From contig JARLFX010000321.1 in the NCBI GenBank assembly GCA_031296355.1, positions 1-8,344 on the forward strand: a DNA stretch of 8,344 nt, written 5' to 3'. The stretch's first letter is position 1; the number at the start of each line of letters is the position of its first letter. This DNA is from Acidobacteriaceae bacterium. GTDB lineage: Bacteria; Acidobacteriota; Terriglobia; Terriglobales; Acidobacteriaceae. This document shows, in pieces, positions 1 to 6,439 of the stretch. The notes under the pieces are model-generated. The model was not told the DNA's origin. It was given only the letters and a program-made list of their open reading frames with translations, and searched no databases. Made by a program: the position numbers and the translations under genes.

Positions 1-1
1 C

Positions 2-1126
2 GTCGAAGAGTCCCGCACCATGGAGACCCAGCTCGAAGTCGTCGAAGGCATGCAGTTTGACCGCGGCTACCTCTCGCCCTACTTCGTGACCGATGCCGAG
101 CGCATGGAAGCCGCCCTCGAAGATCCCTACATCCTCATCTACGAGAAGAAGATCTCTTCGATGAAGGACCTCCTCCCCCTGCTCGAGCAGATTGCCCGCA
201 CCGCCAAGCCTCTCGTCATCATTGCAGAGGATGTGGACGGCGAAGCCCTCGCGACCCTCGTCGTGAACAAGCTCCGCGGCACGTTGAACGTCGCAGCCGT
301 CAAGGCTCCCGGCTTCGGCGACCGTCGCAAGGCCATGTTGCAGGACATCGCAATCCTGACCGGCGGCAAGGCTATCACCGAAGACCTCGGCATCAAGCTT
401 GAGGGTGTCAAGATCGAAGACCTCGGCACCGCCAAGCGCGTCACCATTGACAAAGACAACACCACCATCGTCGACGGCGGCGGTAAGGACGGCGACGTCG
501 AAGGCCGCGTCAAGGAGATTCGTGCTCAGATCGACAAGACGACCTCTGACTACGACCGTGAGAAGCTGCAGGAGCGCCTGGCCAAACTGGTCGGCGGCGT
601 TGCAGTCATCAAGGTCGGTGCCGCAACCGAGACCGAGATGAAGGAAAAGAAGGCTCGCGTTGAGGATGCCATGCACGCAACCCGTGCAGCAGTCGAGGAA
701 GGCATTGTCCCCGGCGGCGGCGTCGCTCTCATCCGCTGCACCCCTGCGGTCGACGAGCTCATCAAGTCCCTCACGGGCGACGAGCAGATTGGCGCCAAGA
801 TCATCCGCCGCTCCATCGAAGAACCCCTGCGCATGATCGTCGGCAACGCCGGTGAAGAGGGTGCGGTCGTCATCAACCACATCCACGAGCACGGCAAGGA
901 CAAGCCGAACTACGGCTACAACGCCGGCACGGATCAGTACGAGGACCTGGTAAAAGCCGGCGTCATCGACCCGACGAAGGTCACGCGCACTGCATTGCAG
1001 AACGCAGCCTCCATCGCCGGCCTCATGCTCACCACCGAAGCTATGATCTCGGAGATCCCCGAGAAGAAGGAAGCAGCCGGCGGTGGTCACAACCACGGCG
1101 GCGGCGGCATGGAAGGCATGTACTAG
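2..1126 (+). CDS. groEL: 60 kDa chaperonin GroEL, 5'-truncated by window edge
   Basis: This is the large subunit of the GroEL/GroES chaperonin, the cytoplasmic ATP-driven double-ring folding machine. The frame is open from base 2, so the true start lies outside the window; the first ATG inside (position 20) is internal. The 374 visible residues begin near E. coli residue 175-180 and cover the apical domain and the second halves of the intermediate and equatorial domains. Recognisable blocks are [79 protein letters not shown] (its Asp, at 665-667, matches the ATPase Asp398 of E. coli), NYGYNAGT and [16 protein letters not shown]. The C-terminal tail is [15 protein letters not shown], glycine-rich as expected but with two histidines and only two methionines instead of a clean GGM repeat. 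No groES is visible. GC is high (about 63% in one counted line). Family assignment is certain. Confidence 0.98.
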   Translation, partial: VEESRTMETQLEVVEGMQFDRGYLSPYFVTDAERMEAALEDPYILIYEKKISSMKDLLPLLEQIARTAKPLVIIAEDVDGEALATLVVNKLRGTLNVAAVKAPGFGDRRKAMLQDIAILTGGKAITEDLGIKLEGVKIEDLGTAKRVTIDKDNTTIVDGGGKDGDVEGRVKEIRAQIDKTTSDYDREKLQERLAKLVGGVAVIKVGAATETEMKEKKARVEDAMHATRAAVEEGIVPGGGVALIRCTPAVDELIKSLTGDEQIGAKIIRRSIEEPLRMIVGNAGEEGAVVINHIHEHGKDKPNYGYNAGTDQYEDLVKAGVIDPTKVTRTALQNAASIAGLMLTTEAMISEIPEKKEAAGGGHNHGGGGMEGMY

Positions 1127-1150
1127 GGCTGACCGTCCAGGTGGAATTCC

Positions 1151-1209
1151 GGGTGCCCCATCCTTTGCAGCTTGATCGCAAAGGGTGGGTTATTCGAGCG
1201 AAGCTCGAA
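1151..1209. repeat. Two tandem hairpins, probable dispersed intergenic repeat
   Basis: Just downstream of groEL lie two inverted repeats. The first pairs CCCATCCTTTGC (1157-1168) with GCAAAGGGTGGG (1178-1189), 12 pairs with one G-T wobble and a 9-base loop. The second pairs TTCGAGC (1193-1199) with GCTCGAA (1203-1209) around a GAA loop. Neither is followed by a clean T run, so they do not look like intrinsic terminators. The wording (GGGTGCCCCATCC ... AAGGGTGGG ... CGAGCGAAGCTCG) resembles a dispersed intergenic repeat that I recall from acidobacterial genomes; that identity is from memory, while the hairpins are seen directly. Confidence 0.6.
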
Positions 1210-1250
1210 CCCGCTTTCATCTGACCAGATACGTTCGCTCAAGCAAAACA

Positions 1251-1280
1251 GAACGGCCCCGGATATCTCCGGGGCCGTTC
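1251..1280. terminator. Bidirectional intrinsic terminator-like hairpin
   Basis: A perfect 13-bp GC-rich stem (GAACGGCCCCGGA / TCCGGGGCCGTTC) closes a 4-base TATC loop. On the plus strand it is followed by TCATTT, a weak T tract, about 125 bases after the groEL stop. On the minus strand it is followed by TGTTTTGCTT, a better T-rich tract. It sits between the convergent groEL and glycosyltransferase transcripts and could end both. Confidence 0.75.
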
Positions 1281-1303
1281 TCATTTCACCCCCTGCATAC
1301 TTC

Positions 1304-1370
1304 TTGTCATTCTGAGCGCAGCGAAGAATCTGCTGCTCGCCTCTGCTTTTGTATTTATTTGTCATCCCGC
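1304..1370 (+). repeat. Two degenerate copies of a TTGTCATYCYG repeat
   Basis: One copy starts at 1304 (TTGTCATTCTGAGCGCAGCG, followed by AAGAATCTGC) and a second at 1359 (TTGTCATCCCGCGGCGCAGG), 55 bases apart. The first resembles the CATTCTGAGCG(A/C)AGCGAAGAATC element that I recall as scattered between genes in acidobacteria and other phyla; that recollection is not verified here. A third related piece lies at 4921-4933. The second copy supplies the stop codon of the minus-strand acyltransferase remnant. Confidence 0.55.
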
Positions 1371-1568
1371 GGCGCAGGTTCCATAGTATGTGCTTCGCTC
1401 ATTGCGCCCATGTTCGATCTTCTTGGCCAACCGGGAACCAGACCCAATCATCGGCTCCTCGATCAGGCGGTAGAGCAAGACCGACAATAAGGCGGTCGTT
1501 GTCAGCATGGCAATAAGCTGAATTACCTGCGTGTTAACTGAATCGGGGAAATAGAGGCACCGCAGATT
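1362..1568 (-). pseudogene. C-terminal remnant of an acyltransferase-3 (OafA-like) gene
   Basis: On the minus strand a frame with no usable start stays open for 68 codons, from just after a TGA at 1571-1569 to a TGA at 1364-1362. It reads LRCLYFPDSVNT..., then a hydrophobic helix (QLIAMLTTTALLSVLLYRLI), then EEPMIGSGSRLAKKI. The last membrane helix running into YRxIEEP(x)IxxGxRL is the typical end of acyltransferase family 3 membrane O-acyltransferases (OafA/YrhL/NodX kind), enzymes of about 350-400 residues that acetylate surface glycans. Only about the last 50-60 residues survive; no start, ribosome site or earlier helices are present. The 5' end overlaps the last 46 bases of the GT87 gene in another frame, and the final residues are encoded by repeat-like DNA. 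I infer a deletion scar rather than a working gene. The call rests on motif reading only. Confidence 0.68.
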
Positions 1569-2866
1569 TCACTTGCATCCGGGTGCGAGAGAATGTCGGG
1601 CCGCTCATCACTGCCCAATGTGGGGCCAAGCGGATACCTTAGCGCATACAAGAAGAGCACGCCCAGAGCGAGACATTTAACTTGTCCCTCAAAGCGATGT
1701 CCATGATGAACTATGAAGTATGTCGCTGGAGAGACGATAAAGGTCAGCCAAAGTAGGGTGGAGTTCAACCCCGGTATTGAGAGATTGCGGCTATTTGCAT
1801 CTAAAGCGAGAAACACAAGCATCGCAAAGAGTGAATAGAGGTGTATCAGAGTCCCGTCGCCAGAAAACGCCGTGAAGTAGATGCAGGAGATCATGAGGAG
1901 TAACGATTGATTGAGTAGCGGCATCAGGCGAATGCGCACGCAATAGAGCACGATGCCGCCTACAACGACGCTGGCGTTATAAATGGCGAGCGGAAGCAAA
2001 AAACCAGTCCTGGCGTGCAGGTGAAGGATCATCATTGCGCCCTTGATCAGAGCGAAGAGAGAGTGGTCGATGCCATTCTCATAGGATCTCCAGCAGGCCA
2101 TGTAGTTGATTTTGAAAGAGGTCAGTCCATAGGAAATGCCGAGCCATGCCTGTGGAATCGTAGGGCCAAGTATCCATAACGAGGCTATAGAAATGACAAC
2201 AAAGGCTAACAATCCGAGAAAGAGTGGGCGCCATTTTTTCTGCGCCAGAAATATCCCCAGCAGAATAATGGGGAAAAACTTGAACGAGGCCGCTGCCCCA
2301 AATGCGATCGCGGCTGTGTTTTCCCGGCCTGTAGCCAATGACCAAAAACCTATCACAGTGGCAACCCACACAACGCACTCCATATTGCCACGGTCGACCA
2401 ACAACAGTGCGGGCCAGGAAAAGAGCAGCAAGGTTAAAGAGAAACCTGCCGAAGTAAGCAGCGCAATGCCTCTCTTATGCAGCGCGCGTGCAAAGAATAT
2501 GCACGGCACCACAGCGCAAAGCACATCGAAGAGTTCAAACGCAAGCGTAGGATGATGCGGAAAGCAATGGAAGAAGAATTCAAATAAATCAGCAAGTGGC
2601 GCCGGGTAATTAATGGGAAACCCTCGTGAAAAAAATTCCGGCTTATGCCAGTAAAGGTATTTGAATTGGAAGATCGTGAAATCAGAGAAGCGGTCACGTG
2701 AACTCGAGAATGGCCAATCTGCATAACCTGTTCGGTGAAGCAGTTTAGACACTACGAGATGAAAAATTATCGAAAGCCCTGTACTGCCAAGAATAAGCAG
2801 CCAGACACGTCGGAGAATTGTCGGGAGAGGACGCGTAGAGACCGGGGCTGAGGAGGAAATCTGCAT
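1523..2866 (-). CDS. GT-C membrane glycosyltransferase, GT87/DUF2029 type
   Basis: This is a predicted integral membrane protein of 447 residues with roughly ten or more hydrophobic helices (first about 22-39; later ones near 112-129, 140-157, 184-208, 216-234, 290-311, 320-356, 370-386, 398-410). GT87/DUF2029 enzymes transfer sugars from polyprenyl-phosphate donors to acceptors on the outer face of the cytoplasmic membrane. Supporting features are a long first external loop with an acidic motif, RFSDFTIFQ (D62), and INYPAPL, which resembles the YPPL block of the family. VDRGNMECVVW (157-167) is followed by the alternating FGAAASFKFFPIILLGIFLAQKKWRP block. The sequence is also open upstream to 2944, but the ATG at 2866 is preferred: it lies 10 bases after the upstream gene's stop with GGA 6 bases before it, while the longer form would overlap that gene by 68 bases. 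The hydrophilic last 30 residues (after about 415) look non-native and overlap an acyltransferase remnant. GC is low (about 48% in two counted lines). Confidence 0.78.
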   Translation of the reverse strand: MQISSSAPVSTRPLPTILRRVWLLILGSTGLSIIFHLVVSKLLHRTGYADWPFSSSRDRFSDFTIFQFKYLYWHKPEFFSRGFPINYPAPLADLFEFFFHCFPHHPTLAFELFDVLCAVVPCIFFARALHKRGIALLTSAGFSLTLLLFSWPALLLVDRGNMECVVWVATVIGFWSLATGRENTAAIAFGAAASFKFFPIILLGIFLAQKKWRPLFLGLLAFVVISIASLWILGPTIPQAWLGISYGLTSFKINYMACWRSYENGIDHSLFALIKGAMMILHLHARTGFLLPLAIYNASVVVGGIVLYCVRIRLMPLLNQSLLLMISCIYFTAFSGDGTLIHLYSLFAMLVFLALDANSRNLSIPGLNSTLLWLTFIVSPATYFIVHHGHRFEGQVKCLALGVLFLYALRYPLGPTLGSDERPDILSHPDASEICGASISPIQLTRR

Positions 2867-2876
2867 GTTGTGTCCG

Positions 2877-3899
2877 CTAATGCTTCGTTGCATCCTGCGC
2901 GAAAAACGCCGGCGATCTCGAACTGCCTGACCTCGCTGGATCAATCACAGCTTCAAGGATCGTCAGCGGACGCGTACGCATCTGCCGATACATGCGTCCC
3001 AGGTACTCGCCGATAATGCCTAGCAACATGGCGTTGATGCTGATGGAAGCCAGGATAAGTGCGGCCAGGGTAGCAAATCCGGCCGGCCATTGAGAGTGGA
3101 AGATGATCTTCGCCAGGAGATAGCCGAACAAACCGCACAGGGTCAATACACTTGCGGCCAATCCAAAATAAGTGGAGATGCGCAGCGGCATGGTGGAATG
3201 ATTGAGAATTCCATCGATTGCCAGTGACATTAGTTTTGAGAACGGAAATTTGCTCTCTCCGCGAGCGCGTGCTGCACGGCTGTACTCGATCCCAACCTGC
3301 GTAAACCCGAGTCCGGCAATCGTGCCGCGAAGATAGGGTTGCGCGTCGTCAAACGTGCGCAGCACTTCGATGATTCGCCTACTGACTAACCGGAAGTCCC
3401 CCGCGTCGACGGGAATAGGGTCTTCACTTAACCTGTCAATGAGCCGATAAAACGCGGATCGTGCAATATTGATGCCCCAGCTTTCCTTCCGCTTCACCCT
3501 CACCCCGTAGACAACGTCGGCCCCTGCCTGCCAATGCTGAAGAAATGTCGCAATCAGTTCCGGTGGGTCCTGCAGATCGCAATCCAGTTGGATCGCCGCG
3601 GCGCCGCGCGCCTGCGCATAGCCAGTCATAATGCTTCGCTGATAGCCAAAGTTGCGCGAAAAACGATAGACGCGAATGCGTGGATCGTTGACGGCAAGAT
3701 CGCTTAGAAGTGCGAATGTGCGATCTGTACTGTGGTTATCCGTAAAGACAAACTCAAATCGAAACTGGCCGGCAAGAGGTGCGATGCATGCCGTCACTGC
3801 CGTATAGAACGGCTGGATGTTGGCTTCTTCATTGAGCACGGGCACAATAATGGAGACCAACGGAAGGCCATTCGTCTCTTGAACGGGCGATGAGTCCAT
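2877..3899 (-). CDS. GT2 polyprenyl-phosphate glycosyltransferase (DPM1/GtrB/ArnC-like)
   Basis: This 340-residue enzyme likely transfers a sugar from a nucleotide donor to undecaprenyl phosphate at the cytoplasmic face of the membrane. The GT-A catalytic domain (about residues 12-235) shows SIIVPVLNEEANI, a nucleotide-binding FTDNHSTD (52-59), the DxD-type metal site in QLDCDLQDPPE (D106, D108), the acceptor-side VDAGDFRLVSR (164-174) and RGESKFPFSKL (213-223). Two C-terminal membrane helices follow (about 243-267 and 274-296), then GIIGEYLGRMYRQMRTRP. This layout matches the GtrB/ArnC/DPM1 group, usually 310-340 residues. The ATG at 3899 lies one base after the TGA of the SDR gene (TGATATG), so translation is probably coupled. 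It sits between a sugar-nucleotide enzyme and a GT-C transferase, which fits a donor-loading role. The sugar cannot be read from sequence. Confidence 0.92.
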   Translation of the reverse strand: MDSSPVQETNGLPLVSIIVPVLNEEANIQPFYTAVTACIAPLAGQFRFEFVFTDNHSTDRTFALLSDLAVNDPRIRVYRFSRNFGYQRSIMTGYAQARGAAAIQLDCDLQDPPELIATFLQHWQAGADVVYGVRVKRKESWGINIARSAFYRLIDRLSEDPIPVDAGDFRLVSRRIIEVLRTFDDAQPYLRGTIAGLGFTQVGIEYSRAARARGESKFPFSKLMSLAIDGILNHSTMPLRISTYFGLAASVLTLCGLFGYLLAKIIFHSQWPAGFATLAALILASISINAMLLGIIGEYLGRMYRQMRTRPLTILEAVIDPARSGSSRSPAFFAQDATKH

Positions 3900-3900
3900 A

Positions 3901-4806
3901 TCAATCCACTTCCGCGGGTGAGAGATTTCGCTCCCTGAGATATTCAGCCACTGTCGTATCTATACGGATTTTTGCATGCCAACCCGGCAGCAGTGGGCCC
4001 TGCCATGGTTGAAATATCTGGCCTTCCCAATAAACGATTGCCCCCCAATCCAGGTGCAGGTTCATGCTCGCGTGGGTATTGAAGGATTCAATCAGCTCGC
4101 GCAAGGTAATGGTTCTCTCGGAACGAATTGCGTATGCACCTCCAAGCTCCGTCCCTGACTCCATCAGCTCGGCTGCATGAATGAATGCCTCCACCACATC
4201 ATCTACGTGAACCAGTTCGATAAACTGGCGCCCCTCGGAAAGAGAAATTCTTGCGCCATGTGGCGCATGCAGAATCTTCGTCCAGAGTTTCGGGCGGGGA
4301 TCATCAAACCCAAACGTGTCAAATAGAATCAAAGTCGTGGAGCGAATCCCCCTGAACTTCTCGTAAAAACGCATCAGGTCCATGAAGGCCTGCTTGGTAG
4401 CCGCATAGAACGTGTTCGGCGAGTAGCTGGCTTCCTCAGAAAATTGCCAGTACGAACCGCTGTTAACCAGCAGCGGAGGCTTGCTGCACAATGTCGCTCC
4501 GCGCAGCAACGCGGTACCGGCGGTGAGATTGCACGCGATCATCTCTGCGGTAGACGCCATGTCAGTGGGCTCTACATGAACTCCCGCCAGATGGAAGATG
4601 ACATCCGGCCGCACTCGGGCAACCATCGCCTCTATTTCCGCATAGTCATCAGCTAAAACGTGGATATTCGCTGGCGCCAGTATGGTATCGAGTCGGTCGC
4701 GATTCCGGTGCGCTAGCGCATGGACTTCGATTCCGGTGCGCAGCAAGCGCCTAACCAGAACCGAGCCAATATACCCGTTACCACCAGTGACTAACGCTTT
4801 ACGCAT
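3901..4806 (-). CDS. NAD(P)-dependent nucleotide-sugar epimerase/dehydratase (extended SDR)
   Basis: This 301-residue Rossmann-fold enzyme probably makes or modifies the sugar nucleotide used by the downstream glycosyltransferases. It shows the dinucleotide-binding TGGNGYIG at 7-14, IFHLAG at 70-75, the catalytic YAATK (Y134, K138) preceded by serines 116 and 118 in VNSGSYW, and FVDD-like LVHVDDVVEAF (198-208). The stretches FYAATKQAFMDLM, DTFGFDDPRPKLW and LVHVDDVVEAF recall CDP-abequose/paratose synthase (RfbJ/RfbS)-like SDRs that reduce CDP-deoxysugars; that subgroup is an inference from memory. It is slightly short for an extended SDR (often 310-340). The ATG at 4806 has no clear Shine-Dalgarno sequence. 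It is the first gene of the minus-strand operon, followed after one base by the GT2 gene. GC is near 50% in one counted line. Confidence 0.88.
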   Translation of the reverse strand: MRKALVTGGNGYIGSVLVRRLLRTGIEVHALAHRNRDRLDTILAPANIHVLADDYAEIEAMVARVRPDVIFHLAGVHVEPTDMASTAEMIACNLTAGTALLRGATLCSKPPLLVNSGSYWQFSEEASYSPNTFYAATKQAFMDLMRFYEKFRGIRSTTLILFDTFGFDDPRPKLWTKILHAPHGARISLSEGRQFIELVHVDDVVEAFIHAAELMESGTELGGAYAIRSERTITLRELIESFNTHASMNLHLDWGAIVYWEGQIFQPWQGPLLPGWHAKIRIDTTVAEYLRERNLSPAEVD

Positions 4807-4827
4807 AGAAGTGAAGGTGATTCCACA

Positions 4828-4860
4828 TCTATATAATACGCAACCTATTCAAATTGCTAT
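4828..4860 (-). promoter_or_regulatory. Possible promoter of the sugar operon
   Basis: Upstream of the SDR gene the minus strand is AT-rich and contains TATTATATAGA (4838-4828); TATTAT differs from the -10 consensus in one base. Transcription from it would leave a leader of about 20 bases before the ATG at 4806. No good -35 box is at the right spacing (TTGAAT at 4852-4847 is too close), so this is weak. Confidence 0.25.
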
Positions 4861-4920
4861 AGATAAAAGACGTTGGTGGTTGGATGCTCCATCAGCAGGC
4901 AATCATCCCTCGTTTTAAAT

Positions 4921-4933
4921 TTTGTCATCCCGC
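4921..4933 (+). repeat. Third copy of the TTTGTCATCCCGC repeat
   Basis: TTTGTCATCCCGC here is identical to 1358-1370 and lies in the same orientation. Together the two copies bracket the whole minus-strand sugar block. A 13-base match within 8 kb can occur by chance (about half a pair expected), so the weight comes from its likeness to the dispersed TTGTCATYCYG element at 1304 and 1359. Confidence 0.4.
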
Positions 4934-5290
4934 AGTACATCGAAAGAGCCAGCGGTTCACTGACAGCCTTGTCTCCCCACGCACCTGCGGCTACCCCACT
5001 CACCCTAATAGCACTCCATCAGCGCACCACAGTTATCCCCACGCTCACCATCAAGTTACCCGCGAATTCCATACCTCCCACCAGAAAATCCACCTCAAAA
5101 CGCTGCAAAAATGCTGAAAACGACGGACAAAAATCGCTTTGGCGTACTTTCTCCCGTAACTTGATAAACTGGAAATAAGCCTTGATCCGGCTCCCGCCTT
5201 CCTGAACCCGCAACCATATTTAAAGGATCAATATTTACCCGCAAACATCTTATTTTCAAATATTTAGCGGAAGCGCCACCGCCTAATGAC
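4934..5290. other. Non-coding AT-rich intergenic region
   Basis: This gap lies between the divergent SDR and CPBP genes. Short open frames on both strands have no recognisable protein features, no convincing ribosome sites and composition unlike the neighbours. It has TTGATA at 5161 without a matching -10 box, and three ATATTT motifs (5216, 5231, 5260), with a fourth at 5302 just downstream. GCAAACA occurs at 5241 and again at 5293. Nothing firm beyond a probable regulatory role for the right-hand half. Confidence 0.5.
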
Positions 5291-5330
5291 CTGCAAACAA
5301 GATATTTGCAGAATTGAGGGGGGAGGGGGG
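5291..5330 (+). promoter_or_regulatory. Small hairpin followed by a double G6 tract upstream of the CPBP gene
   Basis: CTGCAAA (5291-5297) pairs with TTTGCAG (5305-5311) around a 7-base loop. A few bases later come two runs of six G separated by one A (5318-5330), ending 50 bases before the CPBP start codon. The hairpin could be an operator or leader structure. The G runs could slip during replication or form a two-layer G-quadruplex. The sequence features are seen; any role is inference. Confidence 0.3.
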
Positions 5331-5364
5331 TATCATCATCTCGCACCCCAATCCCTATCCGCTT

Positions 5365-5369
5365 AAGGA
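5365..5369 (+). promoter_or_regulatory. Ribosome binding site deciding the CPBP start
   Basis: AAGGA lies 11 bases before the ATG at 5381 but only 2 bases before an in-frame TTG at 5372. The spacing therefore favours the ATG as the true start, removing three residues from the longest frame. Confidence 0.6.
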
Positions 5370-5380
5370 CGTTGACCGCC

Positions 5381-6364
5381 ATGGACGAGCCCCTTCCCAT
5401 CCCGCCCGCAGCCGCCCCGCAGCCGTCCTCAACCGACGCGCAATTGTCCCCAACTGACGCGCCGTCAGCCCCAATCATTACCACGCCAAATCCGACGAAA
5501 AATGTCTTTTTCGGCCCAAAAGGCCTCCGCGCAGGCTGGGGAATGCTCCTTTTCGCCGCCATCTTCATCGGCATTGCGCAGACGGTTGGCCGCATCGTTC
5601 ATCACCTGCGCCATCTTCCGCCCAACGCGCATTCGCCCGTCACTATTCACGGCATGCTCATCAGCGAGACGTTCGCCGTCCTCTTCGTCTTCCTCGCCAC
5701 GTACATCATGTCGCGCATTGAGAAGCGGCCATTCACCAGCTACGGCCTCGCTGGAACGCGCCGACTGCCGCTCTTCTTCACCGGCCTCTTCTGGGGATTC
5801 GCCTTTATCAGCCTGCTTGTCGGCACGCTGCACGTTACCCACTTCATCACCTTCGATGCAGGCCACGCCTCGCTGCATGCCGCGCTGAAGTATGGCGCGG
5901 TCTGGGCCGCCATCTTCGTGCTCGTGGGCTTCTTTGAGGAGATGCTGCTCCGCGGCTACCTGCAGTGGACGCTGTGGCGCGGTATAGGCTTCTGGTGGGC
6001 CGCGCTCATCCTTTCCATAGCCTTCGGTGCCATCCACGGCAAGAACCCCGGAGAATCGCCCGTAGGCCTCTTCTCCGCCGGTGCCGTCGGCCTCGTCTTC
6101 TGCCTCGCCATCTGGTACACCCGCTCCCTTTGGTGGGCCATCGGCGCCCACGCCGCCTGGGATTGGGGCCAGACGTTCGTCTACGGCGCCTCTGACAGCG
6201 GCCTCCCCGCCAAGGGCAGCTTCCTCGTATCCCACCCCCAAGGCAAGCTCTGGCTCAGCGGCGGCGCCACCGGCCCCGAGGGCAGCATCTTCATCCTGCC
6301 TACCCTGGCCGTCATGGCCGTAGTCATCTACCTCACCCTGCGCTCACACCCAACTGTGGATTGA
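5381..6364 (+). CDS. CPBP-family intramembrane glutamic protease (Abi/CAAX type)
   Basis: This 327-residue membrane protein belongs to the CPBP (CAAX protease and bacteriocin-processing, Rce1-like) family. It has a Pro/Ala/Ser-rich cytosolic tail (1-40) and then about eight hydrophobic helices. The catalytic signature is FFEEMLLRG (E186, E187, R191), followed by FGAIHG (F215, H219) and the third motif GAHAAWDW (H257, with Asp261 where many members have Asn). In bacteria such enzymes cleave inside or next to the membrane, and the substrates are usually unknown; roles in bacteriocin immunity or lipoprotein and envelope processing are known in relatives. The ATG at 5381 is chosen because of the AAGGA spacing. 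The stop is 75 bases before the next gene on the same strand, so co-transcription is possible. GC is high, unlike the sugar operon to its left. Confidence 0.92.
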   Translation: MDEPLPIPPAAAPQPSSTDAQLSPTDAPSAPIITTPNPTKNVFFGPKGLRAGWGMLLFAAIFIGIAQTVGRIVHHLRHLPPNAHSPVTIHGMLISETFAVLFVFLATYIMSRIEKRPFTSYGLAGTRRLPLFFTGLFWGFAFISLLVGTLHVTHFITFDAGHASLHAALKYGAVWAAIFVLVGFFEEMLLRGYLQWTLWRGIGFWWAALILSIAFGAIHGKNPGESPVGLFSAGAVGLVFCLAIWYTRSLWWAIGAHAAWDWGQTFVYGASDSGLPAKGSFLVSHPQGKLWLSGGATGPEGSIFILPTLAVMAVVIYLTLRSHPTVD

Positions 6365-6405
6365 TGCGCACCTGCGGTGACAGTTCCTTACAGAAACTTT
6401 CACCG

Positions 6406-6411
6406 TAGAAT
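6406..6411 (+). promoter_or_regulatory. Possible -10 box before the secreted protein gene
   Basis: TAGAAT matches the -10 consensus in five of six positions and lies 28 bases before the ATG at 6440. No good -35 box is at 16-18 bases upstream. This could be an independent promoter, or the gene may simply be read from the CPBP transcript. Confidence 0.2.
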
Positions 6412-6439
6412 TACGTCTAACGATAAAGACCCTGTATTT

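Noticed and set aside
1185..1490. Open frame of about 100 codons on the plus strand between groEL and the GT87 gene
   Set aside because: It runs through a repeat hairpin and the terminator, has no ribosome site and no recognisable features; it also lies opposite the acyltransferase remnant, which explains the coding-like part.
1523..1568. Programmed -1 frameshift joining GT87 to the acyltransferase tail
   Set aside because: No slippery sequence was evident, and the tail holds only the last helix of an acyltransferase, which would not make a sensible fusion.
2867..2944. Longer N-terminus for the GT87 protein starting at 2944
   Set aside because: It would overlap the GT2 gene by 68 bases and adds an Arg-rich, non-family extension; the ATG at 2866 fits the operon spacing.
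5032..5040. TTATCCCCA resembling a DnaA box
   Set aside because: One mismatch to the consensus and a single site only; no cluster and no origin genes nearby.
4873..5213. Overlapping short frames on both strands in the gap before the CPBP gene
   Set aside because: Low-complexity composition, no family features, no convincing start signals; treated as non-coding.
5465..6241. Long minus-strand open frame (about 258 codons) opposite the CPBP gene
   Set aside because: It is a high-GC shadow of the CPBP gene, whose catalytic motifs and membrane helices are clear on the plus strand.
6377..6439. GTG start for the secreted protein at 6377
   Set aside because: It would put 21 polar residues before a clean signal peptide; the ATG at 6440 gives a normal Sec signal.
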